Below, one piece after another: positions 43,860 to 54,103 of a stretch of 64,000 nucleotides of DNA (the first letter of the stretch is position 1; every line of letters starts with the position of its first letter). The DNA comes from Sulfurospirillum multivorans DSM 12446 (GTDB taxonomy: Bacteria; Campylobacterota; Campylobacteria; Campylobacterales; Sulfurospirillaceae): the NCBI RefSeq assembly GCF_000568815.1, contig NZ_CP007201.1:2303654-2367653 (forward strand), in the 5' to 3' direction. The translations under genes and the position numbers were made by a program. The notes beneath the pieces were generated by a model that did not search any database, was not told the DNA's origin, and saw only the letters and a list, made by a program, of their open reading frames with translations.

Positions 43860-45329
43860 TTATTCCCCCAAAGGCGTTGTCGTTACAACAGGATGTTTAA
43901 TGACCCCTTCATAAAAAACCGTACAGTTCTCATCATTTTTTTTGGGTGTGATGGGCGCTGTTTTAGGCTTCGTTGAAAAGGAGAGTATCACATTGCTGAG
44001 TGCTGTTATCGATGCGTCATCAACTTTTAAAGAAGGCTTGGCAAACGATCCGCTCATTTTTTGTTCAAACGTTGCGCATCCTCTTGCGTCTAAAAGCGCT
44101 GTTTTAAGATCGATGAATTTTTCATCAATTATATTAACAGCCCCTTTCATTGCAACACGATTCGTTGCCGTACTGAGTGCTACGTCACTGAGGTGTATTT
44201 CAGAATAGCCTATGTCTATTTTGGTATTGATCTCTTTTAAAAGGGTATTGCCGCCTTTTAAGACACCTGTTGCACCAGAGATAAGATTGCCAAGAGAAAA
44301 CCCTTTTGAGCGCTGATTGGGATCAAGCATGAATGCGATTTTATCGACGTCATACCCTTTAAGTGTCACATCTGTTCCATACAGTTGGACAAAACCGTTT
44401 AAGGTGCTCTTAAATGCGTGAGAATCACCGACAAAGAACGAGAGCCTAAGATCGCCATTGACATTACCTTCAAGCAATTCTTGATTGAGTAATTCACGAG
44501 AGAGCATTGCCAACTTTAAATCAACAATTTTGCTTTTAATCGAAATCTTAGGTTGTTTGCCACTTAAGTCAAATTTGCCACTTCCTTGGATGGGTGTCTC
44601 AAAAAGCGTATAATGGAGGTTTTCGCTGACGGCTATTGCATCTTTGATCTCAAAAGACATCGACAGGTCTTTAAGCGCATAACGACCGTATTGAATCTTA
44701 TCGATATGGGTGTCTGCCGTAAAAAAGAGCGCTTGAAGATGATGTTTTGAAGTATCGTACTGGATGTGATTGATGTCTAAATCGATCTTATCAAAATCAA
44801 TTTGTGTGTTGCTTTTTTGATCAACATAGACAATATTTGCATTACTAAATTTAATTTTTTTAACATTAACAAGGGGGAATCCATCTTCTTGTTCAAGGAT
44901 TATATCTCCCTCTTTAGCCTTCTTATCAGTGATTTTTGGCACGGGAGGCAATTCATAGTTAAACGTGCCCTCTTTGGTCTTTTCAACCAACAAACTGAGG
45001 CTATCAATCGCGATATGTCTTACTTTAATCTCTTTTTTCAGCAAAGCAGAAAGATCCAGTGCCACATCAAAGCTTCCTAGTTTTGCAAAAGGAACTTCAG
45101 CGTGGTAGGATGGATTGGTAATTTCAACATCAAAGATGCTCACCCCAGCAGGTGAGAGAGAAAGCGTGATGTCGCCACGAATCATCACTTCATAGCCCGT
45201 ACTCTCTTTAATCGCTTTTTGAATGCGAGGCTTGTACTCGTTAAAATCAATGACTTTAATAAGCAAGAAAAAAGCAACGATACTAAAGGCAAAAAACAAC
45301 ACGATACTTAACACTATCTTCTGAAACAT
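43860..45329 (-). CDS. AsmA-family protein
   Basis: 489 residues with one N-terminal membrane anchor (about 5-25) and the AsmA start FNEYKPRIQKAIKESTGYEVMIRGDI. The rest is beta-rich periplasmic sequence with the AsmA C-terminal pattern. Relatives bridge lipid transport between membranes. Lies 16 bp after pyrF, so it ends the ribH-nusB-pyrF operon. Confidence 0.88.
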   Translation of the reverse strand: MFQKIVLSIVLFFAFSIVAFFLLIKVIDFNEYKPRIQKAIKESTGYEVMIRGDITLSLSPAGVSIFDVEITNPSYHAEVPFAKLGSFDVALDLSALLKKEIKVRHIAIDSLSLLVEKTKEGTFNYELPPVPKITDKKAKEGDIILEQEDGFPLVNVKKIKFSNANIVYVDQKSNTQIDFDKIDLDINHIQYDTSKHHLQALFFTADTHIDKIQYGRYALKDLSMSFEIKDAIAVSENLHYTLFETPIQGSGKFDLSGKQPKISIKSKIVDLKLAMLSRELLNQELLEGNVNGDLRLSFFVGDSHAFKSTLNGFVQLYGTDVTLKGYDVDKIAFMLDPNQRSKGFSLGNLISGATGVLKGGNTLLKEINTKIDIGYSEIHLSDVALSTATNRVAMKGAVNIIDEKFIDLKTALLDARGCATFEQKMSGSFAKPSLKVDDASITALSNVILSFSTKPKTAPITPKKNDENCTVFYEGVIKHPVVTTTPLGE

Positions 45330-45345
45330 TTCTACCTCTTCGTGT

Positions 45346-46029
45346 CTAAATATTTTCGATAATTTTCTTTACGATGCCCAGCGGATCTGCGCTATAATAG
45401 ATCGGTCGCCCCACCACAATAAAATCAGACTGCTGTGCTTTAGCCATTTCCAAATCAGCAACTCTTTCTTGGTCATTACTGCTCTCACCAAAAGGACGAA
45501 TGCCTGGTGTTAGCGTTAGAAATGAAGACGCCGTATGCGCTTTAATATTTAAGCTCTCATAGACGGAGCAGACCACTCCATTCAAACCACTCTCATACGC
45601 ATCTTTAGCAAAATCAACCGCTTTTTGGGCAATCGGCGTTTTATAAATCGCTTCAAAAGAGGCGTTGTCAAAACTAGTCAATGCGGTTACGGCTAAAACA
45701 ATCGGTGGGTTTGGAAGTGCATTCACACGCTCCATGACCATACGCATCGCTTTAACGCCACTTGAGGCATGAACGTTGAACATATCCACACCTAAACTTA
45801 CCATCGACTCCGCGGCATCTGCCATGGTGTTGGGGATGTCGTGGATTTTGAGGTCTAAAAAGAGTTTAAAATGAGGGTTGATCGCTTTGATCTCATGCAA
45901 AAGTGCTTCGCCGTCTCGAATAAAAGAGCGAAGCCCCACTTTAAGCCAAACGTCTTCACTTTTGAGTTTTTGAATCAGAGCGATATTTTCAGCCTTACTT
46001 GGTAAATCAAGCGCAACACAGAGCTTCAT
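45346..46029 (-). CDS. pyrF: Orotidine 5'-phosphate decarboxylase
   Basis: Makes UMP. 227 residues. Start KLCVALDLPS, catalytic LFLDLKIHDIPNTM (DxKxxDI) near 57-68, and the phosphate-binding LTPGIRPFG and DFIVVGRPI. Adjoins nusB without a gap. Confidence 0.95.
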   Translation of the reverse strand: MKLCVALDLPSKAENIALIQKLKSEDVWLKVGLRSFIRDGEALLHEIKAINPHFKLFLDLKIHDIPNTMADAAESMVSLGVDMFNVHASSGVKAMRMVMERVNALPNPPIVLAVTALTSFDNASFEAIYKTPIAQKAVDFAKDAYESGLNGVVCSVYESLNIKAHTASSFLTLTPGIRPFGESSNDQERVADLEMAKAQQSDFIVVGRPIYYSADPLGIVKKIIENI

Positions 46030-46437
46030 CTATTTGGCTTCTCCATCTTTACAAATCGCGTCTAAAACACCGTTGATAAACTTAGGGCTTGTCTCGTTGC
46101 AGAGCTTTTTCGCCAGTTCAATCGCTTCGTTGATTATGACCGCATTATCGAGTTCTGAGTACAAAACTTCATACGCGCCCAGTCTTAAAATGGCACGTTC
46201 AAGCGTTCCAATTTCACTGAGATTCCACTCTTTCAGATGAAGATTGATCGCTTCATCAATGATGACTAAATGCTCTTTTACACCATGGTACAACCCAAGG
46301 GCAAACTCTTTTTGCTGATTTCGAATCTTTTTTTCTTCAAAAAGTTCATCTATAAATTTTTCAATTCCAGGATTTCCAATATCTTCTGCGTACAAAAGGG
46401 TAATAATGCTCTCTCTTGCTTGATGTCGTGTTGCCAA
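46030..46437 (-). CDS. nusB: Transcription antitermination factor NusB
   Basis: 135 residues, all-helical NusB fold: MATRHQARESIITLLY at the start, ERAILRLGAYEVLY and VIINEAIELAKKL late. Binds boxA with NusE in rRNA antitermination. 9 bp after ribH. Confidence 0.95.
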   Translation of the reverse strand: MATRHQARESIITLLYAEDIGNPGIEKFIDELFEEKKIRNQQKEFALGLYHGVKEHLVIIDEAINLHLKEWNLSEIGTLERAILRLGAYEVLYSELDNAVIINEAIELAKKLCNETSPKFINGVLDAICKDGEAK

Positions 46438-46446
46438 AGCGTTTCC

Positions 46447-46911
46447 TTATAGGTGTTTGTAAAGGCTAATGAGTTCGATCAAACCTGTCATGGCTTCAAA
46501 GCCTTTATTGCCGGCTTTACTGCCCGCACGCTCGATCGCTTGCTCGATATTATCGGTGGTTAAAACACCAAAGGTGACGGGTTTTTGGTACTTAAGTGCC
46601 GTATTGGCAACGCCTTTGGTCGCTTCTGCCGCAACGTAGTCAAAATGAGGCGTACTGCCACGAATAATCGCACCCACACAACACACAGCGTCATACTTGC
46701 CACTGCTTAAGATTTTATCGAGCGCTAAAGGAATTTCATACGCCCCAGGGACTAAAATAAGGTCTAAATTCTTCTCATCGCCGCCATGACGAATAAACGC
46801 ATCTTTCGCACCTTCAACTAAACGATCAGTGATAATATGGTTAAATCGGCTGTTGATAATCGCCACTTTTTCTTTACCATTTAGGGAGAGTTTTCCTTCA
46901 ATAATATTCAT
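46447..46911 (-). CDS. ribH: 6,7-dimethyl-8-ribityllumazine synthase
   Basis: 154 residues, penultimate riboflavin step. Conserved [41 protein letters not shown] and [17 protein letters not shown] present. In C. jejuni kdsA lies directly upstream; here two extra genes intervene. Confidence 0.96.
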   Translation of the reverse strand: MNIIEGKLSLNGKEKVAIINSRFNHIITDRLVEGAKDAFIRHGGDEKNLDLILVPGAYEIPLALDKILSSGKYDAVCCVGAIIRGSTPHFDYVAAEATKGVANTALKYQKPVTFGVLTTDNIEQAIERAGSKAGNKGFEAMTGLIELISLYKHL

Positions 46912-46982
46912 AATGTTCCTTTTTTACTTTCTCTCATAATACACTATTTTTCGTTACACTTTGATTAGAAGCGGTTGAGGAA

Positions 46983-47591
46983 CTATTTAAAGATGCCTAA
47001 AGGCTTACCAATCGGTAAAAATGACTTTCCAAAATGATGATTGAGCAAAATTGCTCCAGAGCCATAAAACGAGAGAAATGCAATGCCAAGTTCCGCATAA
47101 GCAGCTAGCGTGTGTGCGCCATGAAACCAGCCAAATGTGTCGCCAATCAGCCCTAAAAAGAGAAGATCAATCAAAATAAAAATCGCAAGCAGAACCTTGT
47201 TGGTCTCTACCGCACCAATGGTCATAAAAAGCGTGAAAACAAGATACCCAATGAACGCAAAACCAAGCTGTTTGCCATCAGCTTGTGACGCAATAACTTC
47301 ACCAAAAAGACCCAGCTTAATCATCCACGAAAGCGCCACGCCAAACCAAAAAAAGGCATACGCGCCAAAGGCAGTTGCCCCAAACGTATTATTGTGTTTA
47401 AAGTCAAAGAAACAGGCAATGAGCTGAACAAATGCGCCTAAAAAAATAGCCCAAGGTAAGACGAGTGAAAGACCCAGCGTCAACCCCAATTTTTGCGATG
47501 AAGCGACCAGTGTCACCATAGCCAAACCAAAAAGCCCCAGTGGCGTTGGGTCAGCAACAATAGTTTTAATGTGTTGAATGTCTTGAGTCAC
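46983..47591 (-). CDS. satP: Acetate/succinate transporter, GPR1/FUN34/SatP family
   Basis: 202 residues with six membrane helices and the family signature DPTPLGLFGLAMVT near residue 14. Moves acetate or succinate with protons. Separate promoter region upstream; with ovoA it interrupts the ribH-kdsA neighbourhood. Confidence 0.88.
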   Translation of the reverse strand: MTQDIQHIKTIVADPTPLGLFGLAMVTLVASSQKLGLTLGLSLVLPWAIFLGAFVQLIACFFDFKHNNTFGATAFGAYAFFWFGVALSWMIKLGLFGEVIASQADGKQLGFAFIGYLVFTLFMTIGAVETNKVLLAIFILIDLLFLGLIGDTFGWFHGAHTLAAYAELGIAFLSFYGSGAILLNHHFGKSFLPIGKPLGIFK

Positions 47592-47660
47592 GATACACTC
47601 TCCCTTTATTTAAAATAAAGAGAGAATTGTAGTCTAACGTTCTAATAATCGCGTGACAAT

Positions 47661-49751
47661 TTACTTTTTCTTCCACACGCTTACATGTAAAGATTTTACG
47701 ACCTCTTTTCGCGCACTTTCATGGGTGCTCAAGCGCATTTCCACAGGCGTTACATGTAAATCAAAAAAGGGCGATAAATGCTCGCTTAGTGCATCGAATG
47801 TACTGTATTTTTCGCCATTTTTCTTAACACCACCGAGCCATTTGGCACGAGGTGTTTTGGCTTCATCCCAGTCGTAGCTACTGGCAATAACCAAAAATCC
47901 TTGTGGGTTCAGACGCTCTTTGATCTTCTCTAAAAAAAGCGCAGGATCATACAAGGTATCGAGCACATCATTGGCTAAAATGAGGTCATATCCATCAAAA
48001 TAGGGCTTCATATTGTGCGGATCAGCCTGCCAAAATTCGACTTTTTGAACACGTGGATCAATGCCAAAATCACTCAAATTTCTCTCGATAAAGAGTGCGA
48101 GTTCGCCCTCTTCTTTTAAAGTATATTTGAGTTTGCCACTCTCTTTAAAGTTGGTCGCAAGTCTGACAACGCGTGCGGTGAATTCAATGCCATGCACCAT
48201 CTCAAAATGACGCGCAAGCGCAAAGGTTCCACGCCCTACCCCACAGCCAATTTCAAGCGCTCTGTTTTTTTCGCCACCAAGTGCGATGCAAAACTGAGCC
48301 ATTGTTTCATAGTAGTTGTTCTTTTTTTCTCCAAAATGGGCATCGCACATTTTGGCAAGTGCAAAGTCTGTCTCGTAAAAGACCGAATGTGTCTCCACAG
48401 ACTCATTGGATTCAATGTAGCGAAAACCCGCATGTTGGTAAAAATGACGACGAAACGCGTAACGTGAAGCTCGAATGATTTCATTGCCCGTGCTAATCCA
48501 CGAGCCGCCTTTGATGATGTTATGTCGATCGTCAAACGTCGGAACGGAAAAATCATCGTAGAGCGGATGGACGCAAAAACCATCAAACCCATTCATCGGC
48601 GTCTCACTCCACTGCCACACATTGCCGATCACATCGTAAAAATCACCAAAGGCGAAGGTATCGATAGGCACACTTGAAGCAAAATACTCTAGGTTGATAT
48701 TAGCAGGGGCTTTGTCCCAAAACAGCTCTTCAACCTTTACATGTAAATCTCGAAGAACATACCACTCCTCTTCACTGGGGAGGCGAATAGGTTTGCCTGT
48801 TTTATGACTTTTCCAGTTGCAAAACGCTTTGGCTTCGAGGTAATTAATCTCGACAGGCCAACTCCATGGCATGGGGATTTCTTCTGCCATCAAGCGAAGG
48901 AAATAGCCATCCTCATCTTTGCTCCAAAACAGAGGCATCGTGGCATTTTTGTAGGTTTTCCACTTCCAACCCTCTTCATTCCAGAAACGCTCGTTTTCAT
49001 ACCCAGCATCTTCGACAAAGCCCAAAAATTCGGCATTACTCACAAGGTATTTGGAGGCTTTAAAGTCTTTTACCTCTTTTACATGTAAACCGTATTCGTT
49101 ATCCCAACCGTACAGCGCGTCATCTTTTTTCTTTTCCAAACGAAGCGTTGTGCCGTTTACGCATATCAGTTCATTTTCCACAACAGGCGTATCAAGCGGA
49201 CACGTTTTCCAAAAATCGCTTGGCGTTACACACTCAAGTGGCAGTTGGCGAATCAGCACCGATGACGTCTCTAAATGAATGCGCTCATGCTCAATACCCA
49301 TCATAATCGCCCAAAACGGGCTTTCCCATGAAATTGGCATAACAAGCGGTAAGGTATCAATCAGCTCTAAGATTTTCATTTTCACTTGCTCACGATAAGC
49401 GCGAATTTCAGCAATTCTAGGCCATTTGTAGTGCGATTGGTTCAGATCATCCCAACTCATTTCATCCACACCAATCGCAAAGATCGACTCGAATGTGGGG
49501 TTAATGCGCTTATCAATCAACTTAGCAAGAACCAGTTTATTGATAAAAAAGGTCGCCGTATGACCAAAATAAAAAACCAGCGGATGACGCAGAGGATCTG
49601 CGGTGAGATAATAGCTTTCGTCATCCTTCATCAGCTCAAAGAGTTTCTCATAGACCGTGTAGGTTTGGAGAAAATACTCCCTGATTTCTTGCCTTTTTTG
49701 CTCGCTTGTTCCTTGATTGAGAAGAATGTTGCGCGTTGGGATCAGTTGCAT
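47661..49751 (-). CDS. ovoA: 5-histidylcysteine sulfoxide synthase / methyltransferase OvoA
   Basis: 696 residues, the three-domain ovothiol enzyme: DinB-like part (about 35-165; FGHTATFF and EHERIHLETS supply iron-ligand histidines), formylglycine-enzyme-like domain (about 200-450; GGSWISTGNEIIRAS, YQHAGFRYI) and a C-terminal SAM methyltransferase (about 465-690; ALEIGCGVGRGTFALA). It joins Cys to His with O2 and methylates the mercaptohistidine product. Start is 1 bp from the kdsA stop, so it is coupled to it. Four TTACATGTAA copies inside. Confidence 0.9.
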   Translation of the reverse strand: MQLIPTRNILLNQGTSEQKRQEIREYFLQTYTVYEKLFELMKDDESYYLTADPLRHPLVFYFGHTATFFINKLVLAKLIDKRINPTFESIFAIGVDEMSWDDLNQSHYKWPRIAEIRAYREQVKMKILELIDTLPLVMPISWESPFWAIMMGIEHERIHLETSSVLIRQLPLECVTPSDFWKTCPLDTPVVENELICVNGTTLRLEKKKDDALYGWDNEYGLHVKEVKDFKASKYLVSNAEFLGFVEDAGYENERFWNEEGWKWKTYKNATMPLFWSKDEDGYFLRLMAEEIPMPWSWPVEINYLEAKAFCNWKSHKTGKPIRLPSEEEWYVLRDLHVKVEELFWDKAPANINLEYFASSVPIDTFAFGDFYDVIGNVWQWSETPMNGFDGFCVHPLYDDFSVPTFDDRHNIIKGGSWISTGNEIIRASRYAFRRHFYQHAGFRYIESNESVETHSVFYETDFALAKMCDAHFGEKKNNYYETMAQFCIALGGEKNRALEIGCGVGRGTFALARHFEMVHGIEFTARVVRLATNFKESGKLKYTLKEEGELALFIERNLSDFGIDPRVQKVEFWQADPHNMKPYFDGYDLILANDVLDTLYDPALFLEKIKERLNPQGFLVIASSYDWDEAKTPRAKWLGGVKKNGEKYSTFDALSEHLSPFFDLHVTPVEMRLSTHESARKEVVKSLHVSVWKKK

Positions 49752-49752
49752 C

Positions 49753-50553
49753 TTATGCCTTTAAGCTCTCTTGAATCGTTTTAATATCCTTAATTGCCAA
49801 AGCTAAATCATCAAGATCAAGCATATTCGGGCCATCGCAAAGTGCTTCGCACGGGTTAAAGTGTGTTTCAAAGAAGAAACCATCCACACCAACAGCTGCG
49901 GCTGAGCGTGAAAGAGGTCTTACAAACTCACGTTTTCCACCGCTTTTGCCACCCTCAGCTCCTGGCATTTGTACCGAATGGGTTGCATCAAAAACGACAG
50001 GCGCAAATTCGCGCATGATGCCAAAACTACGTGCATCGACGACTAAATTGCCGTACCCAAACGTTGAACCGCGCTCTGTGAGCCATACGCCTGCTTTTTT
50101 AGCGGCTTCGTAGCCCTCTTCTTTCACACCTCTGGTATCCAACACTTTTTTAACCGAATAGCGCATATCAGCAGGATTCAAAAATTGTCCTTTTTTGATA
50201 TTAACCACGCATTTAGTCTGCGCTGCTGCGACTAAAAGATCGGTCTGGCGACATAAAAATGCCGGAATTTGAAGCACATCAACGACTTCGCCGACAGGTT
50301 TGGCTTGGGTGTAGTCGTGAATATCGGTTAAGAGTTTATACCCAAACTGAGCTCTCACTTCATCCAAAAGCTTCAAACCTTCATCCATCCCAGGACCCCT
50401 GAAACTATCGATACTGGTACGATTGGCTTTATCAAAACTGCTTTTAAAATAAAAATCAATGGTTGGATCTTCGTGATAGCTCATTAATTTCTCTGCAACC
50501 CTAAAAAGGCTGTCTCTGCTTTCGATAACACACGGTCCTGCAATTAAAATCAT
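49753..50553 (-). CDS. kdsA: 3-deoxy-8-phosphooctulonate (KDO-8P) synthase
   Basis: 266 residues; aldol condensation of PEP and arabinose-5-phosphate for lipopolysaccharide core. Conserved LIAGPCVIES, FKSSFDKANRTS, FLNPADMRYS and FDATHSVQMPG. The metal-type Cys-bearing LIAGPCVIES and the downstream pattern fit the family. Overlaps the DMT transporter gene by 4 bp. Confidence 0.95.
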   Translation of the reverse strand: MILIAGPCVIESRDSLFRVAEKLMSYHEDPTIDFYFKSSFDKANRTSIDSFRGPGMDEGLKLLDEVRAQFGYKLLTDIHDYTQAKPVGEVVDVLQIPAFLCRQTDLLVAAAQTKCVVNIKKGQFLNPADMRYSVKKVLDTRGVKEEGYEAAKKAGVWLTERGSTFGYGNLVVDARSFGIMREFAPVVFDATHSVQMPGAEGGKSGGKREFVRPLSRSAAAVGVDGFFFETHFNPCEALCDGPNMLDLDDLALAIKDIKTIQESLKA

Positions 50554-51401
50554 TCTTTCTCCTTTGCGACAATAACGCCGCTAATAATGACCAAGAGTAT
50601 ACCAAATAGTCCAATAATATCTGGTAAACCATCTCCTAATACCACGCCAATAATCAGCGAAAAGAAAATAATCGAATACCCAGCCGCCCCTACAATTCCC
50701 GCTTTTGTGGTCGCAAACGCCTTGGTCATATAGACTTGCCCAATCGCCCCAGACAATCCCATCAAAAGAATATAAAGCCATTGAATCCCCACAGGAGCAA
50801 CGAATTTTCCTAACATAAAATCAAACATCGGTGTGTGAAAGTATTCACTCAAAACCATAAAAAGTGCGGGGAAAAACGTTCCTGTTGAGACAAAGGCTAA
50901 GACAATGACGCGCGTATCGTAGACTCTATTAAGCTCTCTGACACTCGTATACGCAAGGGCGGCGCCCAGACCGCTGAAAAGTCCGAAGAGATCGGTTTTG
51001 GAGAGCATGAGTCCGTTTGGCTTCATCACACAAACAATGCCAATAAAGCCAATAAAAACCGCCACCCACCCTTTCCAACCAATGGTCTCCTTTAAAAAGA
51101 AAAACGCCAAAATAGCGGTGAAAATAGGCGCGGTTCGTGAAAATGTGATCGCATCGGCGAGGGGAATATGCGCGATATTGTAGAAAAAAACCAGCATGGA
51201 AGCAAACCCAATGAGAGCTCGAAAAAGGAGTAACCAAGGCTTTCCACCCACTTGTTTGATGGGAAGTTTGAAGATGCTAAGGGCTACAAAAATCATCGTA
51301 ACGCCATTACGAAAAAAGACCACTTCCACCGAATCCATATTTTGACTGAGCACCTTAGCAAAAGCCCCATCAAACGCAAAACTAAACGAGGAGATCAGCA
51401 T
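50550..51401 (-). CDS. EamA/DMT-family transporter
   Basis: About 283 residues, ten membrane helices in two EamA repeats (first starting MLISSFSFAFDGAFAKVLS, second near LFSGLGAALAYTSVREL). Substrate unknown. ATG 51401 matches the start of helix 1; the frame stays open to a TTG at 51482, which would add a 27-residue hydrophobic leader, so the start is uncertain. Translationally coupled to kdsA. Confidence 0.85.
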   Translation of the reverse strand: MLISSFSFAFDGAFAKVLSQNMDSVEVVFFRNGVTMIFVALSIFKLPIKQVGGKPWLLLFRALIGFASMLVFFYNIAHIPLADAITFSRTAPIFTAILAFFFLKETIGWKGWVAVFIGFIGIVCVMKPNGLMLSKTDLFGLFSGLGAALAYTSVRELNRVYDTRVIVLAFVSTGTFFPALFMVLSEYFHTPMFDFMLGKFVAPVGIQWLYILLMGLSGAIGQVYMTKAFATTKAGIVGAAGYSIIFFSLIIGVVLGDGLPDIIGLFGILLVIISGVIVAKEKE

Positions 51402-51530
51402 AAACAAAACGCCTCTGTTTATACCGCCAATAAACTGTCCCAAAATAACTCCGATCGATCCTAAGTGCGTTATCTTAATCAATTCTGTGTTAAAATCCGT
51501 TGATTTTTCGATCTTGATTAGGGAGAGTAG

Positions 51531-52601
51531 ATGAATCTTCAGCCATTTTTAGAGTACACACTGTTAGGACTCCCCGTTGCCCATATCACCATTGCCCTTG
51601 CCATTTTTCTCTTTGCACTTCTTTTTAAAAATATTCTTGCCGCGATCATTCTAAAACCCTTTAAAACCATTGCAAAACGCACCAAAACGACGACCGATGA
51701 TAAACTGATCCTCGTCGCTGAAGAGCCTTTAAAATTCTCAATCATTCTTGTGGGTGCGTATATTGCGACGTTGTGGCTTCCTTTTTCCAACTTTGATCGG
51801 GTCGTTGATCTACTGATAAAATCTTTTATTACGTTTATGATTTTTTGGATTTTGTACCGTATTGTCGATAGCTTTTCCAATATTTTTAATTTTTTCTCTT
51901 CTAAATTTGGCAAAGAACTGAGCGAAGATATTCAACATTTTATGATCAAAACCATGCGCGCACTGATCATTGTGCTGGGTATTATGGCGGTTTTGCAAGA
52001 GTGGGGAATCAATGTGAGTGCATTTGTCGCCTCTTTGGGACTGGGAGGTTTAGCCTTTGCACTCGCGGCTAAAGACACTGTTGCTAATCTATTTGGCTCG
52101 TTGGTCATTTTTACAGACCGCCCTTTTAAAGTCGGTGATTGGATCGAAACGCCCGCCGTTGAGGGGATGATCGAAGAGATTGGTATTCGCTCCACCAAAA
52201 TTCGCACCTTCGCACAAGCACTGGTAAGCATGCCCAATGCAACCCTTGCCAATACCCCAATTACCAACTGGTCGCGCATGGGAAAACGGCGTGTAAAAAC
52301 GCGTTTGGGGCTGACGTACAACACCTCCGTAGAGCAGATGCAGATGATCCTCAAAGAGATTAAAGCGATGCTCAAAAAACATCCTGACATTCACCAAGAG
52401 ACGATTTTAGTCAGTTTTGATGAGTTTGATAACAGTGCTTTGAGTATTTTCCTCTATTTTTTCACCAAGACAACCGTTTGGTTAGAGTATTTACATGTAA
52501 GAGAAGATGTCAATTTTAAAATCATGGAGATAGTCGCGCGTAACGGTGCGCAGTTCGCCTTCCCTTCTCAGACGCTCTATGTCGAGAGTTTACCAAAATA
52601 A
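51531..52601 (+). CDS. MscS-family mechanosensitive channel (second)
   Basis: 356 residues: four to five N-terminal membrane helices, pore helix VASLGLGGLAFALAAKDTVANLFGS near 165, then DRPFKVGDWIETPAVEGMIEEIG. Longer than classic MscS and closer to YnaI/YbdG-type. RBS GGGAG 6 bp before ATG. Precedes der by 47 bp. One TTACATGTAA near the end reads LHVR. Confidence 0.9.
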   Translation: MNLQPFLEYTLLGLPVAHITIALAIFLFALLFKNILAAIILKPFKTIAKRTKTTTDDKLILVAEEPLKFSIILVGAYIATLWLPFSNFDRVVDLLIKSFITFMIFWILYRIVDSFSNIFNFFSSKFGKELSEDIQHFMIKTMRALIIVLGIMAVLQEWGINVSAFVASLGLGGLAFALAAKDTVANLFGSLVIFTDRPFKVGDWIETPAVEGMIEEIGIRSTKIRTFAQALVSMPNATLANTPITNWSRMGKRRVKTRLGLTYNTSVEQMQMILKEIKAMLKKHPDIHQETILVSFDEFDNSALSIFLYFFTKTTVWLEYLHVREDVNFKIMEIVARNGAQFAFPSQTLYVESLPK

Positions 52602-52648
52602 CAGCAAACACAGAGTATAATCAAGTCAATTATGTACTAAAGGTTACT

Positions 52649-54103
52649 ATGAAAAAAATTGCCATTATCGGGCTGCCCAATGTGGGAAAAAGCTCTTTAT
52701 TTAACCGTATCGCAAAACAGCGCATCGCCATTACGTCTGATTTTAGCGGAACAACGCGCGACATCAAATCGCATCAAGTTTATATCACCGAAAAACCATG
52801 CCTTCTTTTAGACACAGGCGGACTCGACAAATCAACAGAACTCTTTGAAAATGTCCACACGATGTCGATGGAAGCTGCCAAAATAGCCAACATCATCGTG
52901 ATGGTGGTCGATGGTAAAATGCGCCCCAGTGATGAAGAGAAAAAGATCTTTTACGCCCTTCAAGCACGCAAAAAACCGATCGCTTTGGTTATCAATAAAA
53001 TCGACAACGACAAAGAGATGGAGCGTGCGTGGGAGTTTGATGAATTTGGAGCCGAATTTGTCTTCCCCATCTCCGTTTCACACAACCGTGGCGTAAGCGC
53101 TCTTTTGGAGTGGATCGGCGAGCTTCTTCCTGAGGTTGAAGGCGCTACACCACTTCCAATTGAAGAAGAGGACGAGAGCGAAGAAGACGCATTAGACGAT
53201 GAAGATGAATACTGGGACAATGAGGGTGTTGTTGACGATGAAGAAGAGCCCTTACTCGAAGAAATCAAAGAAGAGGTCGAAACCAATCAAATCAATATTG
53301 CGATCATCGGACGTGTCAATGTCGGTAAAAGCTCCCTTCTGAACGCACTGGTTGGTAAACAACGCGCCGTCGTCAGCAGTGTAGCAGGAACAACGATTGA
53401 CCCTGTGGATGAGAGCATCGAGTATGAAGATAAAATCCTCAACTTTGTCGATACCGCAGGACTTCGAAGACGTGGAAAGATCGAGGGCATTGAAAAATTC
53501 GCCCTGATGCGCACCAAAGAGATGCTGGAGCGTGCGAACATTGCCCTGCTTGTTTTAGACACGAGTGAGCCTTTTTTAGAGCTCGATGAGCGTATCGCAG
53601 GACTGGTGGAAGAGAACCATTTGGCATGTATCATCGTCTTAAATAAATGGGACAATCCACTCGCTGATTTTGAAAAAATCACCGCAGAGGTCAGAGATCG
53701 CTTTAAGTTTCTCTCTTACGCGCCACTGATCACCGTTTCTGCGAAGAGCAAGCAAAGAGTCGCAAAAATCAAAGATATGATTTTATCGGTCTATGCGAAT
53801 TATTCACAGCATATTCCAACACGTCAGCTCAACGAGATCATTAAAAATGCTACTATTAAGCATCAGATCCCCAGCGATCACTCTAAAATCGTTAAAATTT
53901 ACTTTGCAACCCAATACCTCACCAAACCGCCTCGCATCGCTTTGGTTATGAATAAACCGCGCTCCTTGCACTTTAGCTACAAGCGCTACCTTGCCAATAA
54001 ATTGCGTGAGAATTTCAATTTAGAGGGCTCTCCAATTTTGCTTTATCCACGCGCAAAAGGTGAGCGAGATAACGAACAGGAAGAGAACGGTGCTGAATCT
54101 TAA
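52649..54103 (+). CDS. der: Ribosome-associated GTPase Der (EngA)
   Basis: 484 residues, two tandem GTPase domains: GLPNVGKSSLF at 8 with DTGGLD, and GRVNVGKSSLL near 220 with DTAGLRRRGK, followed by a KH-like domain. Needed for 50S assembly. An acidic linker (about 170-210, EEEDESEEDALDDEDEYWD) between the domains is unusually long and Asp/Glu-rich. Overlaps aroK. Confidence 0.95.
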   Translation: MKKIAIIGLPNVGKSSLFNRIAKQRIAITSDFSGTTRDIKSHQVYITEKPCLLLDTGGLDKSTELFENVHTMSMEAAKIANIIVMVVDGKMRPSDEEKKIFYALQARKKPIALVINKIDNDKEMERAWEFDEFGAEFVFPISVSHNRGVSALLEWIGELLPEVEGATPLPIEEEDESEEDALDDEDEYWDNEGVVDDEEEPLLEEIKEEVETNQINIAIIGRVNVGKSSLLNALVGKQRAVVSSVAGTTIDPVDESIEYEDKILNFVDTAGLRRRGKIEGIEKFALMRTKEMLERANIALLVLDTSEPFLELDERIAGLVEENHLACIIVLNKWDNPLADFEKITAEVRDRFKFLSYAPLITVSAKSKQRVAKIKDMILSVYANYSQHIPTRQLNEIIKNATIKHQIPSDHSKIVKIYFATQYLTKPPRIALVMNKPRSLHFSYKRYLANKLRENFNLEGSPILLYPRAKGERDNEQEENGAES

